Origin: JAKAKT01 sp041305385
GTDB taxonomy: Archaea; Micrarchaeota; Micrarchaeia; Burarchaeales; JAKAKT01
NCBI GenBank assembly: GCA_041305385.1
Contig: JBFYLO010000004.1
Span: forward strand, 1 to 9,674
Direction: 5' to 3'
Length of the DNA: 9,674 bases
A program made the position numbers and the translations under genes. Below are positions 1-7,929 of the stretch, piece by piece. The first letter of the stretch is position 1; each line of letters begins with the position of its first letter. The notes under the pieces were generated by a model. It had not been told where the DNA came from. It was given only the letters and a program-made list of their open reading frames with translations, and did no database searches.

Positions 1-990
1 TGCAATGTTATGGCACACGTCATAGACAACTTTCATCCCAAGCTCGTCCGGCTTTTTTCCAAACACAGCACCAAAGGTTTCCCTGATCCAGTGGGTCATG
101 ACCTGCCTGTTGCAGAACGCATAATTCACAGCGCACGCCATCGCCCCGAGGTAAGCTTCCGCTTCCTTCGAGTCAAGGGGCGCGCAGCACAATTCCCTGT
201 CAGGCAAGCTGATTCCGTATTTCCTGGAGGCATCCATCATGACCCGAATATAATCATCGCAAATCTGGTGCCCGAATCCCCTCGAGCCGCAGTGGAGCAT
301 CACGACGGCATTCCCCGGCTCGAGCCCATAGGCTTTCGCAACAGTCTCGTCAAGAATCGTCCCCACATCCTGAACCTCGAGGAAGTGGTTCCCGGCCCCG
401 AGTGTCCCGAACTGCGGCATCCCCCTCTTCATCGCCATGTCGCTCACTTTCGAGGAGTCTGCTCCAGGCATCCTCCCATTCTCCTCGATGTGCTTCGCAT
501 CCTCAGGCCACCCATATCCCTTGTCGATGACATACATGACTCCCATCTCAACGGCTTTCGCGAGCTCTTTCTTCTCGAGCCTGAGTTTGCTCTTACTGCC
601 AACCCCAGACGGGACATTGGTGAACAGGTGAGTCATGAGGTCCCCGACCTTCGGCCTCACTTCGCTTGCCTTCAGGTTCGTGAGAATCAGCCGGACGCCG
701 CAATTTATGTCATAGCCTACTCCGCCCGGGGAAACAACTCCTCCGTTCTCCGGGTCGAATGCAGCAACTCCCCCAATCGGGAATCCATACCCCTCGTGCC
801 CATCGGGCATCACAAAAGAGCCGCGAACGATTCCCGGCAATTTGGCGACATTCATCGCCTGCCCGAACGTCCTTCCGTCTTTCATCATGTCGGCTATCGC
901 TTTCGTTCCATAGACAGTGACAGGAACCCTCATATCGCCGCTCTTCTCAATCTGCCATTTAGCATTACCCATTGATTTCAATTCAGCCAT
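1..990 (-). CDS. rtcB: tRNA-splicing ligase RtcB (N-terminal 330 residues, cut by window edge)
   Basis: RtcB is the GTP- and Mn2+-dependent RNA ligase that joins a 2',3'-cyclic or 3'-phosphate end to a 5'-OH. In archaea it seals tRNA exons after intron excision. The fragment shows the family signatures in order: SPGGVGYDINCGVR with metal ligand Cys97, GAGNHFLEV with Asn201 and His202, MLHCGSRGFGH with His233, and YDVCHNIA with His327 just before the edge. These line up with Cys98, Asn202, His203, His234 and His329 of the Pyrococcus enzyme. The GMP-accepting histidine (404 there) and roughly the last 150 residues lie outside the window. No intein interrupts the visible part. I chose the ATG at 990 because it gives the longest in-frame N-terminus before the AT-rich spacer; a second in-frame ATG lies at 972. 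The gene diverges from thrS. Identity is very secure. Confidence 0.97.
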   Translation of the reverse strand, partial: MAELKSMGNAKWQIEKSGDMRVPVTVYGTKAIADMMKDGRTFGQAMNVAKLPGIVRGSFVMPDGHEGYGFPIGGVAAFDPENGGVVSPGGVGYDINCGVRLILTNLKASEVRPKVGDLMTHLFTNVPSGVGSKSKLRLEKKELAKAVEMGVMYVIDKGYGWPEDAKHIEENGRMPGADSSKVSDMAMKRGMPQFGTLGAGNHFLEVQDVGTILDETVAKAYGLEPGNAVVMLHCGSRGFGHQICDDYIRVMMDASRKYGISLPDRELCCAPLDSKEAEAYLGAMACAVNYAFCNRQVMTHWIRETFGAVFGKKPDELGMKVVYDVCHNIA

Positions 991-1069
991 AAAATCTGCC
1001 CCTATCTGTTTCGACGCAATCGTTTTATTACTTTTTCCCCATCTATTTAAAGCACACAAGGTGTTAGTT
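991..1069. promoter_or_regulatory. Divergent promoter region rtcB / thrS
   Basis: This 79-base spacer separates two divergent starts and holds two AT-rich boxes. TTTTATTA (about 1023-1030) could be the TATA box for thrS, placing the transcript start near 1052, just before the GGTG ribosome binding site at 1060-1063. Read on the minus strand, CTTTAAATAG (about 1043-1052) could serve rtcB with a start near 1020. The boxes overlap the other gene's initiation region, so the two promoters may interfere. The assignment rests on spacing and base composition only. Confidence 0.5.
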
Positions 1070-2938
1070 TTGAAGCTATTGCTCATACACGCGGATTTCA
1101 TCGAATACGAGCCTCTTTCGAAGGCACTCAAGACAGCGGAAGAGGTAGAGAAAGGCAAGAAGAGGATTGAGGAATGCCTAGTTGCGATGATGAGCGTCGA
1201 GAAGGGGGACGAGCCAGCGAAAGAAATGGCTGAGAAGGCGGCCAAGGAGATAATCAGCGTCGCAAACCAGGTGAAAGCGAAGAAAATCGTCCTCTACCCA
1301 TGGGTTCATCTATCCCAAAACCCATCTCAGCCCCAGCTCGCAATCGAAGTGCTGAATGAAGTTGACTCGATAATGAAAGCAAAACCAGAATTCGAAACCT
1401 GGAAATCCCCATTCGGCTGGTACAAATCCTTCGACATAAAATGCAAGGGCCACCCGCTCTCCGAGCTTTCTAGGTCGATAACCCCTGGCGGAGAAGTGGT
1501 AAAGGAAAAAAAGGATGAGCACGTTTCCGATTCATTGAAGCAGGAACAGGCCTGCAAGAGCGAATTCTTCATCCTTACTCCCGAGGGCGAAATGTTCCCC
1601 TGCCGTTCCTACAACTGCAGGGGGAACAAGTGCCTCGAGAGCTTCATAAAATACGAGACCGCAAAAGTTCGCGCCTACAACCAGGAGCCCCCGCACATCG
1701 CGCTCATGAAGTCCCACGCAATCGCGGACTACGAACCAGGGAGCGACTCTGGGAACTTCCGCTGGTATCCCAACGGAAGACTCATCAAAAAAATTCTCGA
1801 GCGCGACATCTCGAACTACTGCATCTCATACGGGGCGATGGAAGTCGAGACCCCAGTCATGTACGATTTCGAGCATCCGGCACTCAAGAAATACCTGAAC
1901 CGCTTCCCGGCCCGCCAGTACGTTGTCAAGTCCGATGACAAGAACTTCTTCCTGAGGTTCGCGGCCTGCTTTGGCCAGTTCCTCATGACCCACGACATGG
2001 TCCTTTCCTACAAGAACCTACCCCTCAAGATGTTCGAGCTTACGAGATACTCATTCAGGAGGGAGCAGTCGGGCGAACTCGCAGGGCTGAAGAGGGTCCG
2101 CGCACTCACGATGCCTGATATGCACACCATCTGCAGGGACCTCGAGCAGGCAAAGGGGGAGTTCAACTCGCAATATTACAAGGCGCGGGCATGGCTCGAC
2201 TCGCTCGGGCTCCCCTACGAGGCGGGCTTCAGAGTCCAGAGGGATTTCTTCGAGAAGAACAAGGAGTGGTACGTCTCCATGGTGAAGGCGCTGGGGAAGC
2301 CGGCCCTCTTCGAGCTCTTCGACATCCGCTATGCCTACTTCATCACGAAGTTCGAGTTCAACTTCGTCGACTCGATGGACAAGGCGAGCGCCCTCTCGAC
2401 TGTCCAAATCGACGTTGAGAACGCGGACACATTTGACCTTAATTTCGTCGACAATGACGGGCAGAAGAAGAGGCCGCCAATCCTGCATGCCTCGATTTCC
2501 GGGAGCATCGAGAGGGTCGTTTACGCTCTCCTGGAGCAGCAGGCGATGAACATGAAGCAGGGCAAAAAGGCAGGCTGGCCGCTTTACCTGGCCCCAACCC
2601 AGGTTCGATTAATTCCAATCACCGAAAAACAAAACGAATTCGCAGAGAAAATACTGGCAAAGCTAGTTTCGCTGAATGTTCGGGCAGACCTGGACGACAG
2701 GAACGAAACCCTTCAAAAGCGCGTCCGCTCTGCTGAGCAGGAGTGGGTCCCGTTCATCGCAGTCATCGGCGACAAGGAAATAGAGAGCGGAAAATTGTCG
2801 GTTAGAATGAGGGAAACCGGGAAAAATGAACAAATGGCCCCAGACGAGCTCGCAGAAACAATCGCTTCCGCTTCAAAAGGAAAGCCATTCGAGCCCATGT
2901 CCCTTCCCGCCCATCTCTCGAAGAGGCCGATAATCTAG
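1070..2938 (+). CDS. thrS: Threonyl-tRNA synthetase, archaeal type with N-terminal editing domain
   Basis: The enzyme charges tRNA-Thr with threonine in the cytoplasm. The 622-residue protein has three parts. Residues 1-140 are the archaeal D-aminoacyl-deacylase-like editing domain (MKLLLIHADF start, PFGWYKSF near 114-121, KGHPLSE near 126-132). Residues about 200-500 are a class II catalytic core, with zinc ligands Cys300 (FAACFGQF), His352 (MPDMHTIC) and His473 (PILHASISG), the motif 2 arginine loop at 329-344 and motif 3 GSIERVV at 478-484. Residues about 505-600 are the anticodon-binding domain. I chose a TTG start at 1070 because GGTG at 1060-1063 lies six bases upstream and the resulting N-terminus matches the family; GTG at 1061 is the alternative, and extension to 917 would run into rtcB. 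A short Cys cluster (C178, C183, C188) lies between the editing and catalytic domains. The stop interlocks with that of the convergent Cys-rich gene A1. Confidence 0.96.
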   Translation: MKLLLIHADFIEYEPLSKALKTAEEVEKGKKRIEECLVAMMSVEKGDEPAKEMAEKAAKEIISVANQVKAKKIVLYPWVHLSQNPSQPQLAIEVLNEVDSIMKAKPEFETWKSPFGWYKSFDIKCKGHPLSELSRSITPGGEVVKEKKDEHVSDSLKQEQACKSEFFILTPEGEMFPCRSYNCRGNKCLESFIKYETAKVRAYNQEPPHIALMKSHAIADYEPGSDSGNFRWYPNGRLIKKILERDISNYCISYGAMEVETPVMYDFEHPALKKYLNRFPARQYVVKSDDKNFFLRFAACFGQFLMTHDMVLSYKNLPLKMFELTRYSFRREQSGELAGLKRVRALTMPDMHTICRDLEQAKGEFNSQYYKARAWLDSLGLPYEAGFRVQRDFFEKNKEWYVSMVKALGKPALFELFDIRYAYFITKFEFNFVDSMDKASALSTVQIDVENADTFDLNFVDNDGQKKRPPILHASISGSIERVVYALLEQQAMNMKQGKKAGWPLYLAPTQVRLIPITEKQNEFAEKILAKLVSLNVRADLDDRNETLQKRVRSAEQEWVPFIAVIGDKEIESGKLSVRMRETGKNEQMAPDELAETIASASKGKPFEPMSLPAHLSKRPII

Positions 2939-3699
2939 CTTTTCAAGCACCCCACGTTGAAAATACTACAACCAAGCCTTTTTTCCTTCTCCAGTTTTTC
3001 CGCAATCTCCCCAAGAATCAGTTTCTTTATTCTCATGTAAGCTTCCTTCCCGACCTCCCTGTTCCCAATCGCGTACCTAAGGCCCTTGGTGTTGAAGCAG
3101 AACATGCACTCAAGGAGTCCTTCGCAGTTGTGGCAGAAATAGCAGTCCGAGCAGTTTGTCGAGTGGCTCACCTCGAAGCACCTGGCCAGGTTCACCGACC
3201 TGAAGCACTTCAGGCAGAACTTGGAGGATAAGACGAAGTCGGAGCCGAATATGTACTCGGAGTCGCGTGGCCACATGCAGTAGGCGCAGTACTTGCTCCT
3301 GACGAAAGTTTCTCCGAAATAACAGTGCGTTGAAAAGCCATACCTAGAGCTGCGCCTCACATCCACATTCTTTCCAACAATGGCCTCAGGCGCATAGAGC
3401 TTCAGCTCCCCAAGCCTCTCCGGCGCGCTCTCCAAATCCAGTGTCCCGATTTCCTCGCTCGAAATAGACCTCTTCCCAAGCTCCTCCGCCTCGGCTAGCT
3501 TGACGACCTTTTTTTCCGTTTCCTGAAAGAACTCCAAGAAAGGGAGGTAGACAATCTCATCACTGACCGCGGATTTGTGCTCGGTGGGCATCCTGACGTC
3601 TCTCACGAGCCAATCCTGGTAGTCGGGATGCCGCCTAAGCTCCTTCCCCAAGAGTATCCTCGTCAAATTCCGGAAAGCCTTCTCGATATCGTCTTCCAT
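2935..3699 (-). CDS. Cys-rich repeat protein A1 (function unknown)
   Basis: I do not recognise a function. The 254-residue protein has a helical N-terminal part (residues 1-35), a linker region, and a C-terminal half with 14 cysteines in the whole protein. This half is built from units of about 12 residues (SKYCAYC.., SEYIFGS.., SKFCLKC.., LARCFEV.., NCSDCYFCHNC, EGLLECMFCFN), followed by LRYAIGN and a helical tail. The pattern suggests a beta-solenoid with stacked Cys side chains, possibly metal-binding. It resembles, from memory, Cys-rich DPANN and CPR proteins often auto-labelled 'CaiB/BaiF family', a label I would not trust. The ATG at 3699 aligns with the A2 start; the upstream in-frame ATG at 3711 overlaps the B1 stop as ATGA and is an equally possible coupled start. 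It is the last gene of the block, and its TAG shares CTAG with the thrS stop. There is no signal peptide. Confidence 0.85.
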   Translation of the reverse strand: MEDDIEKAFRNLTRILLGKELRRHPDYQDWLVRDVRMPTEHKSAVSDEIVYLPFLEFFQETEKKVVKLAEAEELGKRSISSEEIGTLDLESAPERLGELKLYAPEAIVGKNVDVRRSSRYGFSTHCYFGETFVRSKYCAYCMWPRDSEYIFGSDFVLSSKFCLKCFRSVNLARCFEVSHSTNCSDCYFCHNCEGLLECMFCFNTKGLRYAIGNREVGKEAYMRIKKLILGEIAEKLEKEKRLGCSIFNVGCLKS

Positions 3700-3707
3700 C
3701 CGACCAC

Positions 3708-4487
3708 TCATTCCTTTATGATGTCTACCATCGTTGGAACCGCTTTCTTCCTTTCCAGGGTATCGGCAATCTCAGCAACCAGTTTCTCCTTCATTCCCTC
3801 GTATTTCTCTTTGGGAAGTTTCAGGTTCCCGATCAGGTTTCTTTTGCTCCTCTGGTTGAACGTGAACATGCAGTCCGAGCAGTCCTCCAGGTTTGCGACA
3901 TAATAACAATCCGAGCCGATGTAAGTCCTCAACGCCTCCATGCATCTCAGGAGCTTGTAAGTCTCGTAGCACTTTATCAGGTATCTGTTCTCCCCTGTCC
4001 AGTTGCATCCGAACAGGTATTCGCCCCATCTGTCTTCGCTAGAGTAGACAATGTATTTGCTGTCGTAAACTCCCGTAGACCTATACACAAAGCCCGAATT
4101 GAAACAGCAATCCGATTCGTAGACCTCTCGGCTATCGCCGCCAACAATATTTCCAGAGTAGCAGAAATTTTCCCCGAAAGCCCTGACTACCGAGTCGATG
4201 TCCTTTATGTCGTTTATGTTGAACCCGGCTGCGTCTGTCCTTCGCGTATACTCCTCCATCTCGTCGTTGGAAATAAACTTCGCCCCTTTGCATATCGGCG
4301 CAGCGGCCAGGAAGACCTTCTTCCCAGAAATCGTCGAGATCCTCTCGCCCCTGGGTTCGTTGTGCTTCGAGAGGTAATCGGAATACCCCCAGAGGTCGCC
4401 AATCTCCCTTCTCAGGATTATCCGGCAGGTGTCCTTCCAAGCATCGTTTACGGCGTTCAATCCGAAGTTTGCCCGTTCTTTGTCCAT
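3708..4487 (-). CDS. Cys-rich repeat protein B1 (function unknown, Cys-depleted paralog)
   Basis: This 259-residue protein is paralogous to A1 and A2 but of a distinct B type. Its nearest relative is B2: they share AW-K-TC-I-L--EIGDLW-Y near the N-terminus, SREV-ESDCCF, EYLFGCNW, SDCYY-ANLE and CMFTFNQ-SKRN-IGN. It keeps the repeat layout of about 12 residues, but most CxxC pairs of the A type are replaced. Where A1 has SDCYFCHNCEGLLECMFCFN, B1 has SDCYYVANLEDCSDCMFTFN. It contains 11 cysteines. The gene starts 15 bases after the A2 stop, with a purine-rich GGGAG and GGGT stretch before the ATG, and overlaps A1 by ATGA if A1 starts at 3711. It is probably cotranslated with A1. Function is unknown; a partner subunit of A1 is a reasonable inference from the strict pairing. 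Confidence 0.85.
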   Translation of the reverse strand: MDKERANFGLNAVNDAWKDTCRIILRREIGDLWGYSDYLSKHNEPRGERISTISGKKVFLAAAPICKGAKFISNDEMEEYTRRTDAAGFNINDIKDIDSVVRAFGENFCYSGNIVGGDSREVYESDCCFNSGFVYRSTGVYDSKYIVYSSEDRWGEYLFGCNWTGENRYLIKCYETYKLLRCMEALRTYIGSDCYYVANLEDCSDCMFTFNQRSKRNLIGNLKLPKEKYEGMKEKLVAEIADTLERKKAVPTMVDIIKE

Positions 4488-4502
4488 CTACCCACTCCCG
4501 AG

Positions 4503-5264
4503 TCAGCTTTTCCGGCACCCGATGTTGAAAATCGAGTAGTCCAGCCTCTTTTCCTTTTCTAGCTTTTTCACTATCTCCTCTAGCACCAGCTTTTTCACCT
4601 TCATATAACCTTCCTTTCCGATCTCGACGTTTCCAATGGCATACCTCAGGCTTTTCGTGTTAAAGCAGAACATACACTCAAGGAGTCCTTCGCAGTTGTG
4701 GCAGAAATAGCAGTCCGAGCAGGAGTTCGAATGGCCCACTTCAAAGCAGCGGGTGAGGTTCTCGGACTTATAACATTTCAAGCAGAATTTCGAGGAGAAG
4801 ATGAAGTCGGAGCCGTATATGTGCTCGGACTCACGCGGCCACAAGCAGTAGGCGCAATACTTGGATTTCACCATGCCCTCCACGAGATAGCCATAGCTCG
4901 ATTCCCCATAGAGCGACGTCTTCTCCACATTCATGGTTTGACCGTGGTGGACTTCCGGGCAGTAGCATGAAATCTGCCTCAGACTCTCCGGGGCATTTGA
5001 AACACGAAGGCCTTCAACCTCCCTTTCTTCCAGACATTTTTTCGAAAGTCCTGGAAGTTCCTCGAGACTCACCAGCCTGTCCTTCGTCTCCTGGAAGAAT
5101 GAGAAATATGGAAGGTAAATGGGCTTTCCGCTGACCAAAGATTTCTGCTCCGTCGACATCCTAACGTTTTCCTGGAGCCAGCCAGCGTAGGAGTGCAGGT
5201 CAGACAGTTCCTCCCCCAGCAAAACCCTGGTAAGAGAACGAAATGATTTTTCAAGTTCTTCCAT
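4503..5264 (-). CDS. Cys-rich repeat protein A2 (function unknown)
   Basis: This 253-residue paralog of A1 has the same domain order: helical N-terminus, linker, Cys-rich solenoid-like repeats, then LRYAIGN and a charged helical tail ending near a final Cys. Over the 79-residue repeat core from SKYCAYC to YAIGN I count 65 identities with A1, whereas the linker region is much more divergent. It has 14 cysteines, two of them (ISCYCPE) absent from A1. The ATG at 5264 is preceded by GGTG with only three bases between and aligns with the A1 start; an in-frame GTG at 5273 is the alternative. The start lies inside the end of B2, so the pair overlaps by 14 bases, which implies translational coupling. 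There is no signal peptide or membrane segment. Confidence 0.85.
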   Translation of the reverse strand: MEELEKSFRSLTRVLLGEELSDLHSYAGWLQENVRMSTEQKSLVSGKPIYLPYFSFFQETKDRLVSLEELPGLSKKCLEEREVEGLRVSNAPESLRQISCYCPEVHHGQTMNVEKTSLYGESSYGYLVEGMVKSKYCAYCLWPRESEHIYGSDFIFSSKFCLKCYKSENLTRCFEVGHSNSCSDCYFCHNCEGLLECMFCFNTKSLRYAIGNVEIGKEGYMKVKKLVLEEIVKKLEKEKRLDYSIFNIGCRKS

Positions 5265-6021
5265 TTTCACCACTTATAACCTGTTCAACGGGCTCGATGC
5301 ATTTCTTCGCCTTCAACGTTTCCCGAATCTCCTCGATGAGCTTCTCCTTCAGCTTGTCATATCTTTCGGCAGAAAGCTGCACGTTGCCAATCATGTTCCT
5401 CTTGCTCTTTTGGTTGAAGGTGAACATGCAGTTGGCGCATCCCTCGAGGTTTGCGGCATAGTAGCAATCGCTTATGCTGATCGTGTGAAGGGTCTCGAAA
5501 CAGCGAATCTGCTCGAAAATCTGGGAGCATTTTATCAGGTAGCGCGAACCGCCTCCCCAGTTGCACCCAAACAGGTACTCGCTTTTCCTTGTATTGCAGG
5601 TGTAAGCCACATGCTGGTTCGCGTAGACGTCGCTGCACTTGTAGACATAACTGGAGCTGAAGCAGCAGTCGGACTCAAGGACTTCCCTGCTGTTCCCCCT
5701 CACGATGTTCCCGGAATAAAATATCTCGCCAATATTCTCCAGAATTGAATCTATATCCTTCAGCTTGTTTATGTCAAGTTTCAGTTCCCTCAGTTTCCTG
5801 TCATACACATTCGATTCCTCATCGGAAATGAACCTAGCTTTTTTGCAGAATGGCATTGGAGCAATCGAAACATCTTTTCCAGAAATTAACGATTTATTTG
5901 ATGCCAACGGGTCGATATATTGGGAGAGATACTTCTCGTAATCCCACAAGTCCCCTATTTCGTCCTTAAGCAGTATCTTGCACGTGCTCTTCCAAGCCCT
6001 GTTGATTGCCTCGAGGCCCAT
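5251..6021 (-). CDS. Cys-rich repeat protein B2 (function unknown, Cys-depleted paralog)
   Basis: This 256-residue B-type paralog is the first of the four Cys-rich genes. The N-terminus (AINRAWKSTCKILLKDEIGD) matches B1. The C-terminal half shows the repeat of about 12 residues very clearly: SREVLESDCCFS, SSYVYKCSDVYA, NQHVAYTCNTRK, SEYLFGCNWGGG, SRYLIKCSQIFE, followed by RCFETLH, SDCYYAANLE and CANCMFTFNQ. It has 12 cysteines, but they sit at different faces from those of the A type. Function is unknown. An AT-rich box about 30-35 bases upstream of the ATG suggests the four-gene set can be transcribed from its own near-leaderless promoter as well as by read-through from the ATPase. I see no good ribosome binding site, in keeping with a short or absent leader. 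Confidence 0.85.
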   Translation of the reverse strand: MGLEAINRAWKSTCKILLKDEIGDLWDYEKYLSQYIDPLASNKSLISGKDVSIAPMPFCKKARFISDEESNVYDRKLRELKLDINKLKDIDSILENIGEIFYSGNIVRGNSREVLESDCCFSSSYVYKCSDVYANQHVAYTCNTRKSEYLFGCNWGGGSRYLIKCSQIFEQIRCFETLHTISISDCYYAANLEGCANCMFTFNQKSKRNMIGNVQLSAERYDKLKEKLIEEIRETLKAKKCIEPVEQVISGENGRT

Positions 6022-6042
6022 GTTCTCGCAAGCAGTATCTCC

Positions 6043-6063
6043 GCTAACATTTAATTTATTACC
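6043..6063 (-). promoter_or_regulatory. Putative internal promoter of the Cys-rich gene block
   Basis: The 57-base gap between the ATPase stop and the B2 start contains the AT-rich run TAATAAATTAA on the minus strand (6051-6061). Its centre lies about 34 bases before the ATG, placing a transcript start near 6029 and leaving a leader of only a few bases. This fits the lack of a ribosome binding site before B2. Base composition and spacing are the only evidence. Confidence 0.4.
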
Positions 6064-6078
6064 GAATGCCCTGCTGCC

Positions 6079-7929
6079 TTATTTCTTCGACCTGAAAAAC
6101 GGGTTGGGTCCCTCGCGCCTTTCTTCAGCTTCCTGCTCTTCATTCTCGCGGGTTTCGCGCCTGAGCTGGTGGCCTTTCGATTCCTCTGCCTTGCCGACCC
6201 ATTTGTCAACATCTACCGTCCTGGTCTTTAGGGGTATTATCAACTTTCTCCCGTCGAAGAGCCTGACTATGCAGTCCCGGTCCTGGAGTATGACGAACAT
6301 CTCCCTGATTTCAACGTCAAGTTCGCTGGGGCTGAGCTTTTTCTTGAAGGCCTCCTCCACCTTTATATCCATCATTGAGCCGAGTATCGCCGCGTCCTGC
6401 TTGTTGCTCCTGAAGGCAACGACATTCTTGACATTGGTTACGGCGCTGTCCACAACCTCCTTCTTTATCTGGTTCAGGAACTGGCTCACTATGTAGAGGT
6501 GAAGGTTGAACTTCCTCGCCTCGGCCAGTATCTCCCTCGCTATTTTCGCCTCTACGATGGGGAATTCATCCACCACCAAGATGGTCGGCCTTTTCAGCTT
6601 GCCAGTTATCGCCAAGGTGTACATCTGGTTGATTATCGCGTTTGCAAAGAACTTTATCATCCTCTTCCCGAAGAAGTTCGGGTTGAAGGCTATGACCGAG
6701 ACAATATTGTTCTCAAGCAGTTCCTCGAGGGCCTCCTCTTTTTTCTCCTTTCCTAGGTAAAGCGTGTACTCCCCTATGAAGTTGATTATCGGGAGCACCG
6801 CATCATTAAAGTGGTGCATGTAAATGTCATTGAACTCCTCATCGAAAAATCTCCTTATCTCGTCGTTCCTGGAGGACGACACGAACTCCATCCTCTTGGA
6901 GCTATCAGTCAGCAGCAGGTTCACGTTCTCGAGGGTCAGCAGGTCCTGTTCGACCAGCAGGTGGACGGAGTAGAACACCACCCTCTCGGCATACTTGTTC
7001 TCGGCGCCTATGGACGAGGAGATTATGTCGGTTATCAGCTGGGTTGTGAGCGGCGTCTTCTCTTTCCCGGTTCTCAGGGGCTCCACGTAGTTGTCTATGA
7101 AGTTGACAATCTTCTCCCCCTTGAAGACCTTGGCGAACTCCCCCTGCGGGTCTATGACCAAGACCCGCGTCCTGTTCCCGTACTTCGCCTTCAGGGCCTG
7201 GACCAATATCGCCAGGAATTTGCTTTTTCCGGTTCCTGAAGTCCCGACCACCAGCCCGTGCTGGAAGACGTCGAAATTGTCCAGCCCTATGCTGCCCTCC
7301 TTGTTCTCGAAGATGGGCTCCTCGGAATGAAGATGCACGGCCTTCAGTATGGGTTTGAGCAGCTCTATGTAGAACGAAGGCGTTTTTTCGAGGTCAATCT
7401 CAAGGAACCGCTGTGGGGACCTTACGATTATCGGCCTTCTCCAGCCGTGTCCCACCGCCCTCCCAGTCCCGTAAAAGATGCCGAAGAACCTGTTCACGTT
7501 CAGCCTTACCTCGTCACATCTCTCCCTCGCCATGAAGTCTAGGAAGTTCTCGCCGCCTGCGAAATAGGGAAGGGGCAGGAGCATGCTTTTTGCCAGCTCC
7601 AGATTCTCCGGTTCGTCCATCCTGAAAGGGAATATCAGCGGCGAATAGGAGGCTATGCCGTGCTTGTTCTCGACATAGAGATTTATTGTGTTGCTTCTTT
7701 TTTTCGCTATGATTTTGAGCCTCCCGAACGAGAAGAGCCAGGAGAGGTCCAGGAACTCGAGGAGTTTCAGCTTGTTCTTTATGAGCTGCGCGAACATGCG
7801 GCGGTTCTCGTCATGGGTGATTTTTTCCGAGTATATCATGAGCGGCAGGTAAGTCTTTCCAGAGGTAGGGTGCTTGCTGTTCATGAGGCGGGTTTTAGCT
7901 TCCTCCACGTCAAACTCTTCCTGTTCCAT
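6079..7929 (-). CDS. HerA/VirB4-like (DUF87-type) P-loop ATPase
   Basis: This 616-residue ATPase belongs to the HerA/FtsK superfamily of hexameric DNA or protein motors. Visible elements are Walker A GTSGTGKS at 229-236, the HerA-like VLVIDPQGEF at 256-265, Walker B TILVVDEF at 449-456, a sensor-like VSQFLNQI at 481-488, and AFRSNKQDA at 505-513. The first 220 residues are an unrecognised N-terminal domain. The last 40 are very charged (RETRENEEQEAEERREG) and probably disordered. There is no membrane segment, so if it powers a membrane complex another subunit must anchor it. The ATG at 7929 has no ribosome binding site, but a TATA-like TATTTAAATAA lies about 30 bases upstream, fitting a leaderless transcript. 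It is the first gene of the minus-strand block with the Cys-rich paralogs. No pilus, relaxase, nuclease or integrase gene is next to it, so the substrate is unknown. Family placement is firm; the subfamily is not. Confidence 0.88.
   Translation of the reverse strand: MEQEEFDVEEAKTRLMNSKHPTSGKTYLPLMIYSEKITHDENRRMFAQLIKNKLKLLEFLDLSWLFSFGRLKIIAKKRSNTINLYVENKHGIASYSPLIFPFRMDEPENLELAKSMLLPLPYFAGGENFLDFMARERCDEVRLNVNRFFGIFYGTGRAVGHGWRRPIIVRSPQRFLEIDLEKTPSFYIELLKPILKAVHLHSEEPIFENKEGSIGLDNFDVFQHGLVVGTSGTGKSKFLAILVQALKAKYGNRTRVLVIDPQGEFAKVFKGEKIVNFIDNYVEPLRTGKEKTPLTTQLITDIISSSIGAENKYAERVVFYSVHLLVEQDLLTLENVNLLLTDSSKRMEFVSSSRNDEIRRFFDEEFNDIYMHHFNDAVLPIINFIGEYTLYLGKEKKEEALEELLENNIVSVIAFNPNFFGKRMIKFFANAIINQMYTLAITGKLKRPTILVVDEFPIVEAKIAREILAEARKFNLHLYIVSQFLNQIKKEVVDSAVTNVKNVVAFRSNKQDAAILGSMMDIKVEEAFKKKLSPSELDVEIREMFVILQDRDCIVRLFDGRKLIIPLKTRTVDVDKWVGKAEESKGHQLRRETRENEEQEAEERREGPNPFFRSKK

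Noticed and set aside
10..975. Long plus-strand open frame of 321 codons opposite rtcB
   Set aside because: It is the antisense shadow of a highly conserved rtcB reading frame, has low-complexity Arg/His/Pro content and no family resemblance.
6499..7542. Several plus-strand open frames opposite the ATPase
   Set aside because: They are shadows of the ATPase coding frame; none has its own ribosome binding site or recognisable motifs.
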